Source: Owenia fusiformis
Taxonomy: Eukaryota; Annelida; Polychaeta; Sabellida; Oweniidae
Direction: 5' to 3'
Length of the DNA: 64,000 nucleotides
Assembly: GCA_903813345.2 (NCBI GenBank)
Contig: CAIIXF020000005.1
Coordinates: forward strand, 30,755,375 to 30,819,374
Part shown: positions 1-13,800 of the stretch, piece after piece
How the letters are laid out: each line of letters starts with the position of its first letter
Position numbering within the stretch: position 1 is the first letter of the stretch
Made by a program: the position numbers and the translations under genes
Notes under the pieces: model-generated
Seen by the model: the letters and a program-made list of their open reading frames with translations, nothing else
The model's database searches: none
What the model was told of the DNA's origin: nothing

Positions 1-3000
1 TAATATTACCCATGTGAACCTCAATTTTATTTTCCTGGCCTAAGTGCTATAAATTATTAGTTACCTTGAAGAGAATGTATTGATTAATAACAGTAGACAG
101 GTAACAAGCCGGGTAAGTAAATATGATATTGTAAACGAGGACTTTACACCATTCAGCCTCAGCAGAACAAGAATCAATTATGTTTCTATTTGGATGAATG
201 GTATACAAGTTATTATAGTCTCCCAATCTACTTCTGTAACTGTTAATATTAGGTAATTTAATTAATGGAGTGTAAGGGGTGCTTGATAAAATTGCAACTC
301 CTGATTGAAAATAATTATTAGTTTGCGTATGTGTTTATAAAGTATTCTTAGGCATTCTTTAATTAAAAATGTGCAGGTTGGTTTTGGAAGATTGATTACA
401 TGTATTTTGCGAATATATACAGTATTGAAAAATCAATTGTAAATCCTTCACTTATTCTAAACATATAATCTAAAATTTATTTTAAAATTGGTCCTTTTAA
501 AAATATTCATCCTTCATCTTTTATAATAGAAATATCTGAAATTTTTAAATATATGCCTAATATATATTTTAAAAAGGATGCTTCAATTGAAAAACATTTG
601 TCCAAACTTCCAAATTCACTTTACTAAATAGAGATGACATTTTTGTTTCCATGTTGCAGCTCTATTTCCAGATATTCAGCTGCTCAATATATTTAAATTC
701 AATAGAAAATTTAAATAATAAATGAGAAAATATGCCATATGCAAAAAAAAAATATCACTTTCCTTTTCTGTAATGTAAGTTAATTATATCACACTACTAT
801 ACCTTGCATTTGGTGTTCATGAGCAACCCATTTGGCTTATTAGTAATGATTATGTATTTGTTTCTATTTGTCTGTTCCTTATGAATGGTTTATCGGTTGA
901 AAATTAGATGCTAGTAAGGCACTTTCAAAAATATATTAAACAATTCAATTAGACAAACAAAGTATCTTATGCATTTCTAGGTGTTAGGTATAGTAGTGTG
1001 ATATGCATAAGCATAGCCAGACAGGGTGTGATGGGTGCACCTCCCCAATAACCAATGAAAATACAACCATGGGACAGTAGAAAAGAGCTTTAAAATGCTT
1101 TTGAGGCATCAATTTTGTAAAATTCAAAACAAATCTCTTGTTTATGCCAAAATTGCACCCCCCCGACTGAAAACCAAAATATTTTTTGGCGATCACACCC
1201 CCCCCCCCCGCTGACCGAAAGCTGGTTACGCCCTTGATATTATTGCAACTATAAAAAATCTGAGTGGGTGTCTAAATTGTAAATACAGAATTTTGCATAG
1301 ATGATCTTGATAGCTAATTTGACATTAGTTTCTCAATATTAGGTAGATGTGTTATATTTACCATAAGATGATCCTGTATGTAAATACATATAATATTATG
1401 TTCATATTTATCTTAAATCTTTCTGTCTGTCTGTAGGTCATTAATACATAGAATGACCCTCAATAGTCCTATTCAACTTTAAAAAAGATCTGTTATGTAC
1501 TTAATCCTAAATTTTTCCCTTTTGAGTTTGAGAGTAAGTACATTCTCAAATATTGTCATATTGCTTTTAAAATTGCTGAATATATATGTATAAATTCATT
1601 AGATCGTGAAATCCTGATCTACAGAGAAAACATAATCTCTGATCTTGAAGTTCTGAAATAAAGATTAATCGGGATATGAGACATAAGTAGCATTAAGTCG
1701 TAAAAATGTAACCTATAATATTAATTCTATAAACTTACACTCTGTGAAAATTCTTCATTATTTTTACTTTTACATCCAAAAGTAATAGAAAACAAGAAAA
1801 TTGCGTCGAGCAAAATATAATTCTACCTCATATCACTGACCTTATGTTATATTGTATCAATTCTAGTAAGCTGACTCTAGCTCCCTTTATTCTGTAAGCA
1901 ATTGCTCGATCGGTGCAGGCAACATATACACAACTAAAACTGACTTCTATCAAATTATATAACATTACCAAAGTAATCTACTAATCTCATAAATTGGCCT
2001 TTAAATGTCCTTTTAAGCTTAGAATTCTATTTTCAGTCTATTTCAAATTGTGTTACAGTTACTATGAATCTATTCATTCATTCAGCTTATATTTACATAT
2101 GAACTGAAACTTATTCATTCACCCATTTTTTATACATTGGTCTTTGATGAAATCCATAGGCAAGAATGAACACTGTTTCTAACTATCTACACAGGTTCTA
2201 AATCTACATCAAAGATTTTAATCTCTCTATCTAATTATAGAGAACATAATAACATGTTATTGTAACCCCAACTTTTTCAATTTTGGATACTCCCTAACTT
2301 CTGAAATTGAATACGTCTGGTACCAACTGTTTGGTATGCAGTGAAGGGCTTTGAAGGATAGGACAATATAGTTTGATATTGATCTAGGATTGAATATTGA
2401 ACTATTGAATAGCCCTTAAACTTCAAGAAGGTGTGGTTTAAATTTAAATGCACGTAAATAAATATATGTTCAATACACCAGAATAAAAACCGTTGCTTAA
2501 AAAAGTGAGATATGCGTCACTTTATGCTCTTGATATTCCTAAGTACGAGTACATGATAAACTTTATAATAACTATAAACTTTACAGAAATGTAAAGTGAA
2601 AGATCTGGGATGAATGACTTTAATGCATTCTAGCAACTGAGTAAATAATATCAAATACTGAATTTAAAACACCAAAGAGCAATCAATCACGGGATGAAAA
2701 GCAAATGGCAACACCTTTTTGTTCTTTTGTAGGCCCAGATGAGCTTTACAGTATATCATTTTCATCATTTGCCCAGTTTTCATAATATAGTAAACTACCC
2801 ATTATACTTAAAATTTATGTTTGAATGCATAAGCTAGACTTAATGCAATCTTTTTACTTTTGAAGCTAGCAAGGCTGCTTTTAACCATGATCAAATTAGA
2901 ATGGGATTCCCAATATCCTTCTTATAATGTTATCACTTTTCAAATTGTCCACGAAGACATAAAATGCAAGTCATTTTTTCCTTGACTGCACCTTTTACAA

Positions 3001-4734
3001 TTTAGTGATGACATTCTTGTTTTAGGCGACCCAGACAAATCGTTAAGATTTAATTATCAACTAATTCTAAAAGTACATTTATTTATTGATTGCACCACAT
3101 GTTCTATATAGATTTTCAACTTTGATTAGATATCACACCACATGTATATGAAAATTATTCAGAACCCCAGAGAGATAATGTGGTTACTATACCGTCGTGT
3201 GTAGGCTCCGGGGTGTAGGCTAAATATCAAAAGAGTTAATTTGTCCCAAAATGCATTTCTATATCTATTCAAGTTTAACAATTGATTTACAACAATTTAG
3301 CTTGTTTTTCAGTTCGCGCTAATTCCTCTTCCACGAATTGCGCGTAACTTAAAACCTCTGTGTAATTTAGCACATCTACAGTAAATGAACATAATAAGCA
3401 TGCTAAAGAAATCTCATAATTTCAAAGTACATGTATCTGTATATACGTAGTTATGACTACTTTGCAAAAAGACATGAAAACGTGTTTCATTTGTTTATTG
3501 TTGATTCTTATTACCAGATTGATTTAAATACAGATGTACCAAATAATTTTGAAATAGATACAGGTAAGATAGAGGTTAGGGTATCAATTATATTTGTTCT
3601 GTCAGTCTGACCTAGCTCATGCATGCCACTGCTAGATGGTTTGAAGAGGTGTTATCCCCGGGTGTTATCTAACCCTGTTATCTAACTGAAAGAATACTGT
3701 AGATAGGCTGGAGAATCATTGACTGATAATTGACCTGAGACGTAAATGTTTTATGTCATTGTTATCTAATTGTTTGAGCATTTCAGTAAAATTATATGTA
3801 GGTTTTATCAACCTTCATTTATGATATTTCAAAATCAATGATGTGTATGTAGGTAGAATACACTCCATGGAGCAACATGTCATTATAATTGAAAGTGGCT
3901 GGTTACCTTGCATCATAAACCAGCTACATGATACTATAGCTCAAAACTACTTTTTATAACATTATTCTTTAAGACTGTGACAAGGAAATACATGTACACA
4001 CAAGTTCATTACTGTGAAACCAATCTAGTTGAAAGCCCATGATTAAACACAGGCCATCCAACTGTCCCGTAATTTGTATATTTGTTGAAGTCATGCGCAT
4101 TGTTTTATCTTATTGTCAAGCAGAAATATTTCAGGAGAAGAAAACGATCCCTGAAAAAAAGTACACGGTTCATTTGGAATGTTTACATGAAGTGCGTACA
4201 TTTATGTGTGACGCATTTGCTTCAAATTTCAATATACTGTAGTTGATAAAGTTGGTAAAGAGATCTTATACAAACAGAGAGATTCATGGTAAAGGCTAAC
4301 AGATGGGGTGTGAATTACCTTATCTACCAAACAGCCTCCTGTAATATACATGTACAGTAGTTCAAATGCAGACACATGTTCTAAAAAAATTAAAAATCAG
4401 ACAAAAAGTTTAAAACTTTTTGCAAAAACACCTATTTCTACTGAATTCTTGAAACAAGTTGCATCCAAATAAGGTTAAAATAAAACAAATTATGATTATT
4501 CAATTCACCTTTATATGATCAGTGTCCTGTGTCATCCATTTTAACTATAAATCACACTTCTAAAGACTTAATCCGTTTTGTGTACAAAGCATCTCCATGA
4601 CTGCTTAATTGAAATGTCAAGGTCACTTAAAACTTTTGACCAATCAGAAATTTCCTTACAAACCAGTTTGGGAAGTTTGTAGAAAGTTTTCGAAAATAAA
4701 TTATTTTATGATTTTGTTACAATTTACCTGAGTT
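1..4734. other. Upstream flank of the MGLL-like gene, no gene seen
   Basis: AT-rich sequence without supported coding exons. Short ORFs here lack family resemblance and splice context. A run of about 13 C at 1198-1210 and a CCCCCCC run near 1160 sit in what looks like an old repeat. The region next to 4735 probably holds the promoter and 5' UTR, but I see no clear TATA box. Confidence 0.5.
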
Positions 4735-4847
4735 ATGGATAATCAAAGCAATTCAGAGGACACAGAAACTCAAGAAACCGAATACTTCATAAATGCTATT
4801 GGAAAACGAATATTTTTTAACTCCTGGAAGCCTGAGAAGGAGCCAAG
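4735..4847 (+). CDS. MGLL: MGLL-like exon 1 (residues 1-38, start codon)
   Basis: ATG at 4735 opens a 37-codon reading frame ending in the first two bases of an Arg codon at the donor AG/GTTAGT. It encodes the polar N-terminus and the YFINAIGKRIFF strand typical of the family. Confidence 0.85.
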
Positions 4848-7800
4848 GTTAGTGAAATATTAGATAATCTACAAATTGAATTTTTCTTTTTGTGGAAAAA
4901 CTAAGGAATTTGTCTAGATGGAAAAAGAAGTCAATAGAGTAGAGCAAACCTCGACTAAATAAGCTTATAAAAGAAAAATCCTGTGGTGGAAAAACTTGTG
5001 CCTGGAAATAATGCCTGGTGATTACTCGATTACATTTTTGCAAGAAATCGTCCCATTTGGCACACCCCCATAAATGTGGGGTTGAATTGGCGTTTTTTCT
5101 TATATTTGATCATTCTTGTTCCAATTGGCACTAAAATATTAAAAAATAAGAAAAAACGCCAATTCGACCCCACATTTATGGGGGTAATTTGGCACGCAGT
5201 GTTCTTTCAAGAAATGTTGTTTTGTCTTTTGTCTTGGATTGTGTTCACCAGTTTGCCCTATTTAAAAACATCTAAATTGATGAACTTTATCTTGCTCGGT
5301 TGTGAACAAAAATAATACAAATGGCTTCATGGCTGCTACAACGGCAGAATACAGAGACGGCTTTGGAAGAAAGTAACCTGGTGCTACATGCCGTACTGTC
5401 AACCCCCAAAGATTTTCTCGCCGGATAGATTTTTAGACCCAGTTTCCAAAATTTGCAGGATTTTGCAATGACATCCACCTATATGTAAATTCCCGGGATT
5501 TCGTGGGACATTTAAGTGATTGCAAATTTTGATCAAATTCGCGGGATTTTGCGGGACCATTTGAGGGACAGACACACTAATTGCAGGACAGTTAACAGGG
5601 TATTTCTGAACAATAGTTTGCACTTATGGCATTCGTGACAAACTATGAAACGCTTACCCCCCATAGTGTTATATATTAAAATGTACCTATCCATATCGGG
5701 GTTCGATGAATCTGCATAAAATTATAGGGAGTCAGGTTACTTTTCGAGATATCAGCGTCCATTTATTGTAACCCGCGTTTGCTAACATTTTCTCAGTTCT
5801 GAGATGAAGGCCACACACATAGTAAAAAGGCCAAAGTTGAACTATTTGTGATCCCTATTTTCATAATTAAAAGCCGACAATTGCTGGACACGCGAATTAG
5901 CGAATTTTGATTCGCAGGATAATCCCGCCATTTGCGGGACACTTGACAGCTCTGTACATATACAAATTGCACATATGACGACAAGTCAAGTATTATTTCA
6001 TAATATATATATGTTCGCTCTATGACAATCATGATGATCTTCAAAACCTATTATTCAAAACACATGAAACATCTTCCTTGGAAAATGATTTTTACATAAT
6101 GAACTTTGTTATTGAAAACCTGGATTTAATCGTTCATCTTTATTTATTAGTCAGTTGCCTAAAACGGGTACATAATAGGCCCATGCAGAAAGGCTCATGT
6201 CTACATGTAACTAGACGGGGATGCCCCGGCTCTGATGAGTTGGAGTATTGGAGTTTTGACTTACGTCAGGGTCACCTTCTATATCAGATTTATAAATAAA
6301 GACCCTACAGGTGCATCTATGGATCTAACATGCATCTTGCATCTTTAGTGTCAGGTATCCAATATTGTTGACCCTTTTTAGTTTGGGTAAGGTTTGAAAT
6401 GAATCTATATTATTGCATAGAGGGAATACCAAAACCAAATTATATTGATTTATTTTCAGTTTCATTTTCAAAATCTTTAGCAGTAGTATGCCATAACACT
6501 GCTTGATTTATCCCTAAAAATCACAATGTTTTTATATTGGCCTTGCCCCAAGGGTGAAATTATCACGTTAAACCTAGCTTGGCAACAGAAGGTTTAACTT
6601 AGTCGAAGTTGAACCTGTGATTATAGAAGTGTTTAGTCAATCCAAATATGTTCTCTATTGGTTACACTGTATCAGCTACTGATTTGATTTGACATACATG
6701 TATTGTCACACATTTTAGGGGTTTTAGAATAGTTATTAGAATTATATCAAAAACCTATATTGGAGGCTGCCATTTTGAATTTATGTTTCTACGATTGTCA
6801 TCACAGCACTTTAATATTTCCATAGTAGGAGGAAGATACAGAGACATTTTTTTTATTTATCTGTTTATTTATTTTACTTTATTTAATGGTTACACTAGAT
6901 ACACTATATAATGCTGCAATAAAACGATAAACATAGGCCACCATCGACCTATAGGACACCGGACTATGGAAATTCACTAAATATCAATATAGAGTCATTA
7001 AATATTGTCAACTAACCCTCTAACTCTACAAGAAAACAAAGGTTTTTCAATCGGATGGTGCCATATTGTTAGGAAATTATTTAGTTTTAAAATGATATAT
7101 AGTACATGACATTGTTTAACATATATCATATAATATTTATCTTTAAACTTGGGTATTGGAAGTTTTGGCCCACCCTGTATATAACAACTAAGCTCAGAAG
7201 AGAGGTTCATGACCTTAGCCAATGACTCTATGACCTGATTCACTATACACAAAGGCTATTATATTGATGCCAAATTTGTATGTTTCCAGGGCACTGGTAC
7301 AAATTGTTCATGGAGCGGCTGAGCACTGTCTTCAGTATAATGACCTTGCCAACTTATTGGTAGCTAAAGACATCCTAGTTTTTGGACATGATCATGGTGT
7401 GTAATTTTATAAAAAAAATAATTTACATAAAGTAGATATGCAAATGGTAATTTTCTAAAAGGTATAAAATACCTTCAATAAATGAAGTTCGGAAAAAATA
7501 ATGTTTCTATATATTTCATGCATAGAAGTTTATAAATAGCTTTTTGGGATAGTTGGGGTTTGTTTTCCTTATGACTGATGTACTCTTGAATGTTTTCTTT
7601 TTCTTTCAGCGTTCTGTAAGCATTTTGGGTACTTCCCCATTGCCTCTTGCACATACATATTTACAAATATACTGTCAAGGTTTAGTTGGCAACTGAGCTA
7701 TCATAACCTGAATTGTACAATTGTTTGGTTTTGTTCCAGTTGGACATGGCCAAAGTGATGGGGACAGAGTACATGTTGATACATTCCACACATATATTGA

Positions 7801-10800
7801 TGATGTCATCAAACTTGCCTCAGATCTGAAAATGAAATACCCAAACATTCCTTTAATCCTCATAGGACATTCCATGGTATGAACTATAGATTAATATTTT
7901 TATGAATGGCCATCTTTGGATCTTATGTATTTTTCTTTGTTTCACCCCTTCTTATGCTATGTTTTAATTTTTGATGTAGAGAGTCTCTAAATCTATATCA
8001 TTATGTATTATGAATGAAAAAAATCGACGACATTTGATTTCATATTGTAAAATAATCAAACATTGTTACATGTTTGTCAAACACAATACGGTATATGAAT
8101 GACATATCACTAACATTTTTAGAATTGCACCCCTAGTTTTAGTCTGATGTTTTTAAAAACACATAAACATGTATTAGGCCTATATGTGTATAAGGGAGAA
8201 TCAGGACTCATCATACTATCGAAATATTTAGTAAAAAAACAAAAATGAAAATGAATCCAACAATAAATTTTTTTTATTTTTTTGAAATATGGACTATATC
8301 TGTTATATTGTAGGGAGGTCTCGTTGGAACAATGACGATACTAGAGAGGCCTGACCTATACCAGGGAACAGTTCTCATTGCAGCTGCATTACAATCAAAC
8401 CCAGAAACAGCCACACCTATGAGGGTACATTTTTTTCACATGTCTTTGCAAAGGGGTCAATATCATTCCAAACTCTTTAGATAAGAGTGAAATATTTCAA
8501 ATTGCTGGGCAAATCAGAGAAATGAGTTCAGCTTATATTTATGATTTTTTATCATGTTCAACTAATTGATTATTGTATTTAAAAATCCATTAAGAAATAT
8601 ATTGTTCCTTGATCTTGTATCATTGTGAAATCTGTGTCACATTTTAATAAATTGTGCATAAGATTTGAATGAAGCTAAAAATCTAAAACTCTTGAATGTT
8701 TTAGCCTTGACAGAGGGTATTGTACTCATGAAGAAGGTATTGTACTAGACAGAGTATAGTGTACTAGACAGTGGGTATTTTACAAGACAGAGTGTAGTGT
8801 ACTAGATAGAGCGTATTTTACTAGATGAAGGGTATTGTAATAGACACATGATATTGTACTAGACAAAAGGGTATTGTACGAGACAGATAGTATTGTACCA
8901 GACAAAGGGTATTGTACTAGACAGTGGGTATTTTAATGTAGTGTACTAGACAGATGGTATTGTAATAGACAAAGGGTATTATACTATACAAAGGGTATTA
9001 TTCTAGACAGATGGTATGGTACTAGACAAATGATATTGTATTAGACAGTGGATATTTTACTGGACAAATGGTAGTGTACTAGACAGAGAGTATTTTGCTT
9101 CATAGAGAGTAGTGAACTAGGTAGATGTTGGTGTACTTTTCAGAGAGTAGTGTACTAGACAGAGTGTAATGTACTTAGGTGAAGTGCTAGATTACCAGGG
9201 TTAAATACTAGACAGTGGGTGTTGTAACAACAGAGGATGGTGTACAAGATAGGGGGTAAAGTGAAATAGCAATATTTAGAAGTTATGTCACTATTTGGTG
9301 AAATATGGCTGAATTCTGCCAATATAGGCCGACCTTTGGAGGCTCTACATTTGGTCAAGAATGAAGGAATAATTCACATCATAGTGATATAATTGATGTA
9401 TTACATACCATTATTCCCTTAACTACTTTGTATCAATGACGTCACACAACTGAATGAGAGTAAAATTTGATGGAAACGACACATGACGTCATGTTATTGT
9501 CATGGTTATTAAAGACATTGGGCTATATCAGTGTATTCAGGTAATTCGGTGGAAAGCCCTCTTATTTTCCCATTGACTTCCATACAAATGCTTCGCTTGT
9601 AATACTATAAGTTATTGAATGATTTGAAGTGCAGTACAGGATATACTCTGCTCGAGAAATTCTGTATTGGAACGAGATGAAGTAGAGTGCCAATACAGAA
9701 TATCGAGACAGAATATATCCTGTATTGCACTTCAAATCATTCAATAATGTTTTAATCGTGTGATCCTCCGTATTGCTACTGAGATTGCCCCCTCCGTACC
9801 AATATTTTCTGTATTGCGACGGAGATGATCAACAGGGACAATCTCAATAGCAATACAGATCGGTACAGCACTGACCAATCAGAAGGCTTCATTTTACAGA
9901 TCAAATGATAAATGCCTGTATTGTACATTTTATGCTAATTTTCAGATTTGGGCAGCCAAAATTCTTGCTTACTTCTTCCCTCAGATGGGTATAGCTACAA
10001 TAGATCCTAACTGTATTAGCAGAGATCCAGATGTTGTAAGTATTTCTAACTCCAAGTTTATGCCAACATGTATATGACTTTTGATTGCATGATTTTGGCA
10101 TACAAATTTTATCCCAATGTAGTCATGGATAGTTTTGGAAAGGTTCAAAATAAAATATATAAATATATTCATAATTTTACTCAAGTAACCATTGATTTTG
10201 ACAAGTTTGTTAATGACATTGTTATTAATGAAGAAATTGCAATTACCGATGAACCAGCTTGTGATACAGATACAGGGTGACACATAAATTCAGTCCTGTA
10301 ATTAATCATTTCTTTGTAAAAATGTAAAAAAAACACAACAATGAATACCACACAAGTTTGAGCAGGATTGTAGATAGAAGTGTTAGTAATTTTTTTATTC
10401 CAAAGAAGAATTAAAAATTCATGAATGATATTACATTGTTGTCCATTGTTTCTTGAAAATGTCTGACATAATTTATCCTTGATAAAAGCATTTTTACATC
10501 TTATATGTTACACTCTCTTGATTGCAGGTAAAGAAATACACAGAAGACCCCTTGAATTATCATGGACCCTTAAAAGCAAGGTGAGATGATAGTACACTTC
10601 CTCTAAGTTTTTCATTTCCTCAGAGTGAATACAGAATTTTCCTCGGGCCCTGGACAAATTCCAGTCTTGAATTTTGATCAGTTTCTCCAGAATTTCCTGG
10701 AATTTTTGAAAGTATTAAATCATAACGATGTTTTGATTTGCTTTTATTGTTTTATATATTATTACACAGTACTGAATGGTATTCTTTTAAAATATTTTGT

Positions 10801-13800
10801 CCTTATTGGTCAGTTGAGGTGACCAATAAGTTTAGGTCATTTGATGGCACAGACAATTAGATTCACACAACTCACAACGGAGAAGGCTCTAAATTCAGTG
10901 CTATCTTCCCTGCCATAAATTTACCTCTTTACCTAGGAATTGCCCCCCCCCCCCTCCTTTTCATTCTTCCATCACACATTATTCCTGATGGTTCCTCCTA
11001 ACCTACTCCTCTTTATTAATGGTTTATGTTATGTTTCCTACTTTTCTCCATCCATTTTCCTCTCTCTTAATCTACTACTAACCTACTGTTCTGTTATTAT
11101 GATTGAGTGAACTAACTCAGATGTGAGCTTCATAAAGACTTTATTGTACCAGCTATCAAGAATCATAATATTACATCATGGCAGGCATCTAGGAAGGCCC
11201 CGGATGTCGGTCTTAAAGCCTGACACTTATGACGTCACTTAACATTTGTTTATTTAACATTTGTTTATTTATAGTCGGGTTTGAATAGGAGATAAGTTCA
11301 CAGAATATTTCAAAAATATATAGAAGCAATCTTAAGGTGGATTTCAAAACTTCATGCCATCCTTTTGAGAACCTGAAGTGGCACCAAGCAATCCATTGAC
11401 TTTTTCACCAAAAATCCAAGATGGCCGCCATAATGTATTGAAAAATCATAAAAATTGACTAAAGTTGTAATTTAATAAGTCAAAATAGTTGTATACTGAT
11501 CAAACATGACTAATAATAGTACCTATTAGATGTTCATATGCATTTAAATTCATTGGATCATTTTTGTATGAAAACTGGAGTCCCACAAGGCTCAATTTTA
11601 TGTCCGCTACTTTTTTTGTCTAATGATTTGCATTGACCATGGCATTTGCACATAGCAGTGAATACTTATCCATTTTTGTAATGTGTGCACCCAGGACCAC
11701 ATTTCACCTTGCACCCATACTTGACCAATGCTTGGCATGCCTTGGCTGCTTGAGGAAGGGATGTCAATAGTGGCACCAGTAGAGACATCTCATACTTCCA
11801 GCCCCATGTTGTGAACTCCTATACCAATTTTAGATGGAGATTGTACAGTTGCCCTCAAACAATACCACCTTGGTTAGCAAGTTCTTAAGATTTTCTGAAC
11901 AAGGCCCCCTTTTGTTGATGATATTCTACTATATGGCCATCACAGAACATTCGTGCTGTATTGATATCTATCTGGTTGCTGGTTCGATCATATAATAGAA
12001 CACAGTGAAGTGTTCTAGGGACTGAATGGCCTGAACTGACAAAGCAAGGTTTGTTGTAACCATTTGTAGCACTTGTAAAAAAGCTGGAGTAACTTCAATG
12101 AGCACATTCCATAGCTTGAAGGCAGATTTTTTGCTATGGCCAAAGAATGGTGAAGCTAATATAATATAATTTAATACCTGTTATTTTTGAGAGGTATTAA
12201 AAATTGACACTTATTGCGCCCTTAAATGCTGCAGCCATGGCAAGAGCAACTACATCAGTATCTCAACTTCTGATTGTGAAGTCGTTTACCCTCTGAGGTC
12301 ATGTTTTATATGAACCAAGAGTCTCGTTTCAGTTTCTTCATGAGCAATGAGTACAAGGTCCAATCATTGCTGTATCTGGCAATTGAGGAAAGCACTGAAT
12401 ATATTCTCCAATAGAAGTTATCATTTGCTTGTCATTAACATCAAACTCAGACATAGAGTTGGCCAGGAATGCAAACAGTCTAGTCTTGTTCCGTTGATTG
12501 TTAGAAAAGCTGGGCAATTCTTAGCCATCGCATTCTCTGCATAAACTATCCTTCTAGCACCAGTGCCACGATGAATCCTTGTTAGGGACTTCTCACTGTT
12601 TTGTAGGTAAACATTCCAGACAACATCTAGTAACACCTTCCAAAACTACCTTTACTTGGGATGAAAGGACCAGTTTCTAGACATTTAAGTAAGTCGTAGG
12701 TCACATGGCTCTGTGCTTAGCTAGGGATGACGGGATGCCAATCAAGACACGTTGACATGTCTGAGTTTTTCAAACATGAAAAACATGAGTTCCGGCCATC
12801 CTTAGCTAAGCACAGAGCCATGAGACCTACAAAGAAGCAGACTTACTGAAATGTTGAGAAGTTAAGCCAGATGGATCTGAAGTATTGGAAAAAACCTGCA
12901 GATGCAATTTTAATAGATGGCACCCTTCTGGTCTATGTGATGCGTCCTGGTGTGGCTACCAACTTCCAAGAATATGTTACCAATGTCTCATCCCAAGTTA
13001 AGGCAGCTTATGGAAGGTGTTTCAAGATTAGATGCCATCTGGGATGTCTACCAACAAAACAATGGGAAGTCCCTGACAAGGATTCATCGTGGCACTGGAT
13101 GGTTTATGCAGAGAATCTGATGCCCAAGAATTGGCTAGGCTTTCTAAGAAATGGCCAGAACAAGACTGAGCTGTTAGCATTCCTGGCCAACTCTATTTTT
13201 GAGGTTGATGTAAATGACAAGCAAATGATAACTACTATTGTGGAATCTGTTCAGTGATTTCCTCACTTGCCAGATACAGCAATGGTTGAACCTTGTTCTC
13301 ATGAAGAAGTTGACACTAAACTGTTTGTTCATGTAAAACAGATGACCTCAGAGGGAAAAAAGACTTCATAATCAGAAGTGCAGATACTGATGTAGTTGTT
13401 CTTGCCATGGCTGCAGCATTAGTCCACACGCTATGGCTCAGTGGCAGAGTCAAGGTTACCAATATCGCTTGGCCCCGGGTTCGATTCCCGGTTCAGACAA
13501 GTTTGTTTGTGCGTCATGTAATTCTGGGTGTTTGACTGAGTGGTTCACGACTCGTATAAAAGGCTGTGGTGTTTACCTTTATGTCTGTGTACCTGGGCAC
13601 ACAAAAGAACACAGGGCTCCTCCTGGCTCTGTCTTCGAGTGTAAAATATGTAAAGTACGGAATATACCAATGAGGTATTGCTCGCCAAATATGGCGGTAA
13701 CCAAAATATAATAATAATATAAGGGCCCAATAAGTGTCAATCTGAATTGCCTTCGAACCTCTCAAAAATTACAGATATTAAATTATATTAACTGCATCAT

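Noticed and set aside
1198-1210. C-run as a functional element
   Set aside because: A plain homopolymer in a degenerate repeat; nothing else supports a function.
10068-10280. 70-codon frame in MGLL intron 5
   Set aside because: It lies between well-supported exons 5 and 6 and starts in the intron; no family resemblance.
13434-13490. Possible tRNA gene
   Set aside because: A and B boxes are present, but no acceptor stem closes and a long non-tRNA body with a repeat tail follows; called as a SINE.
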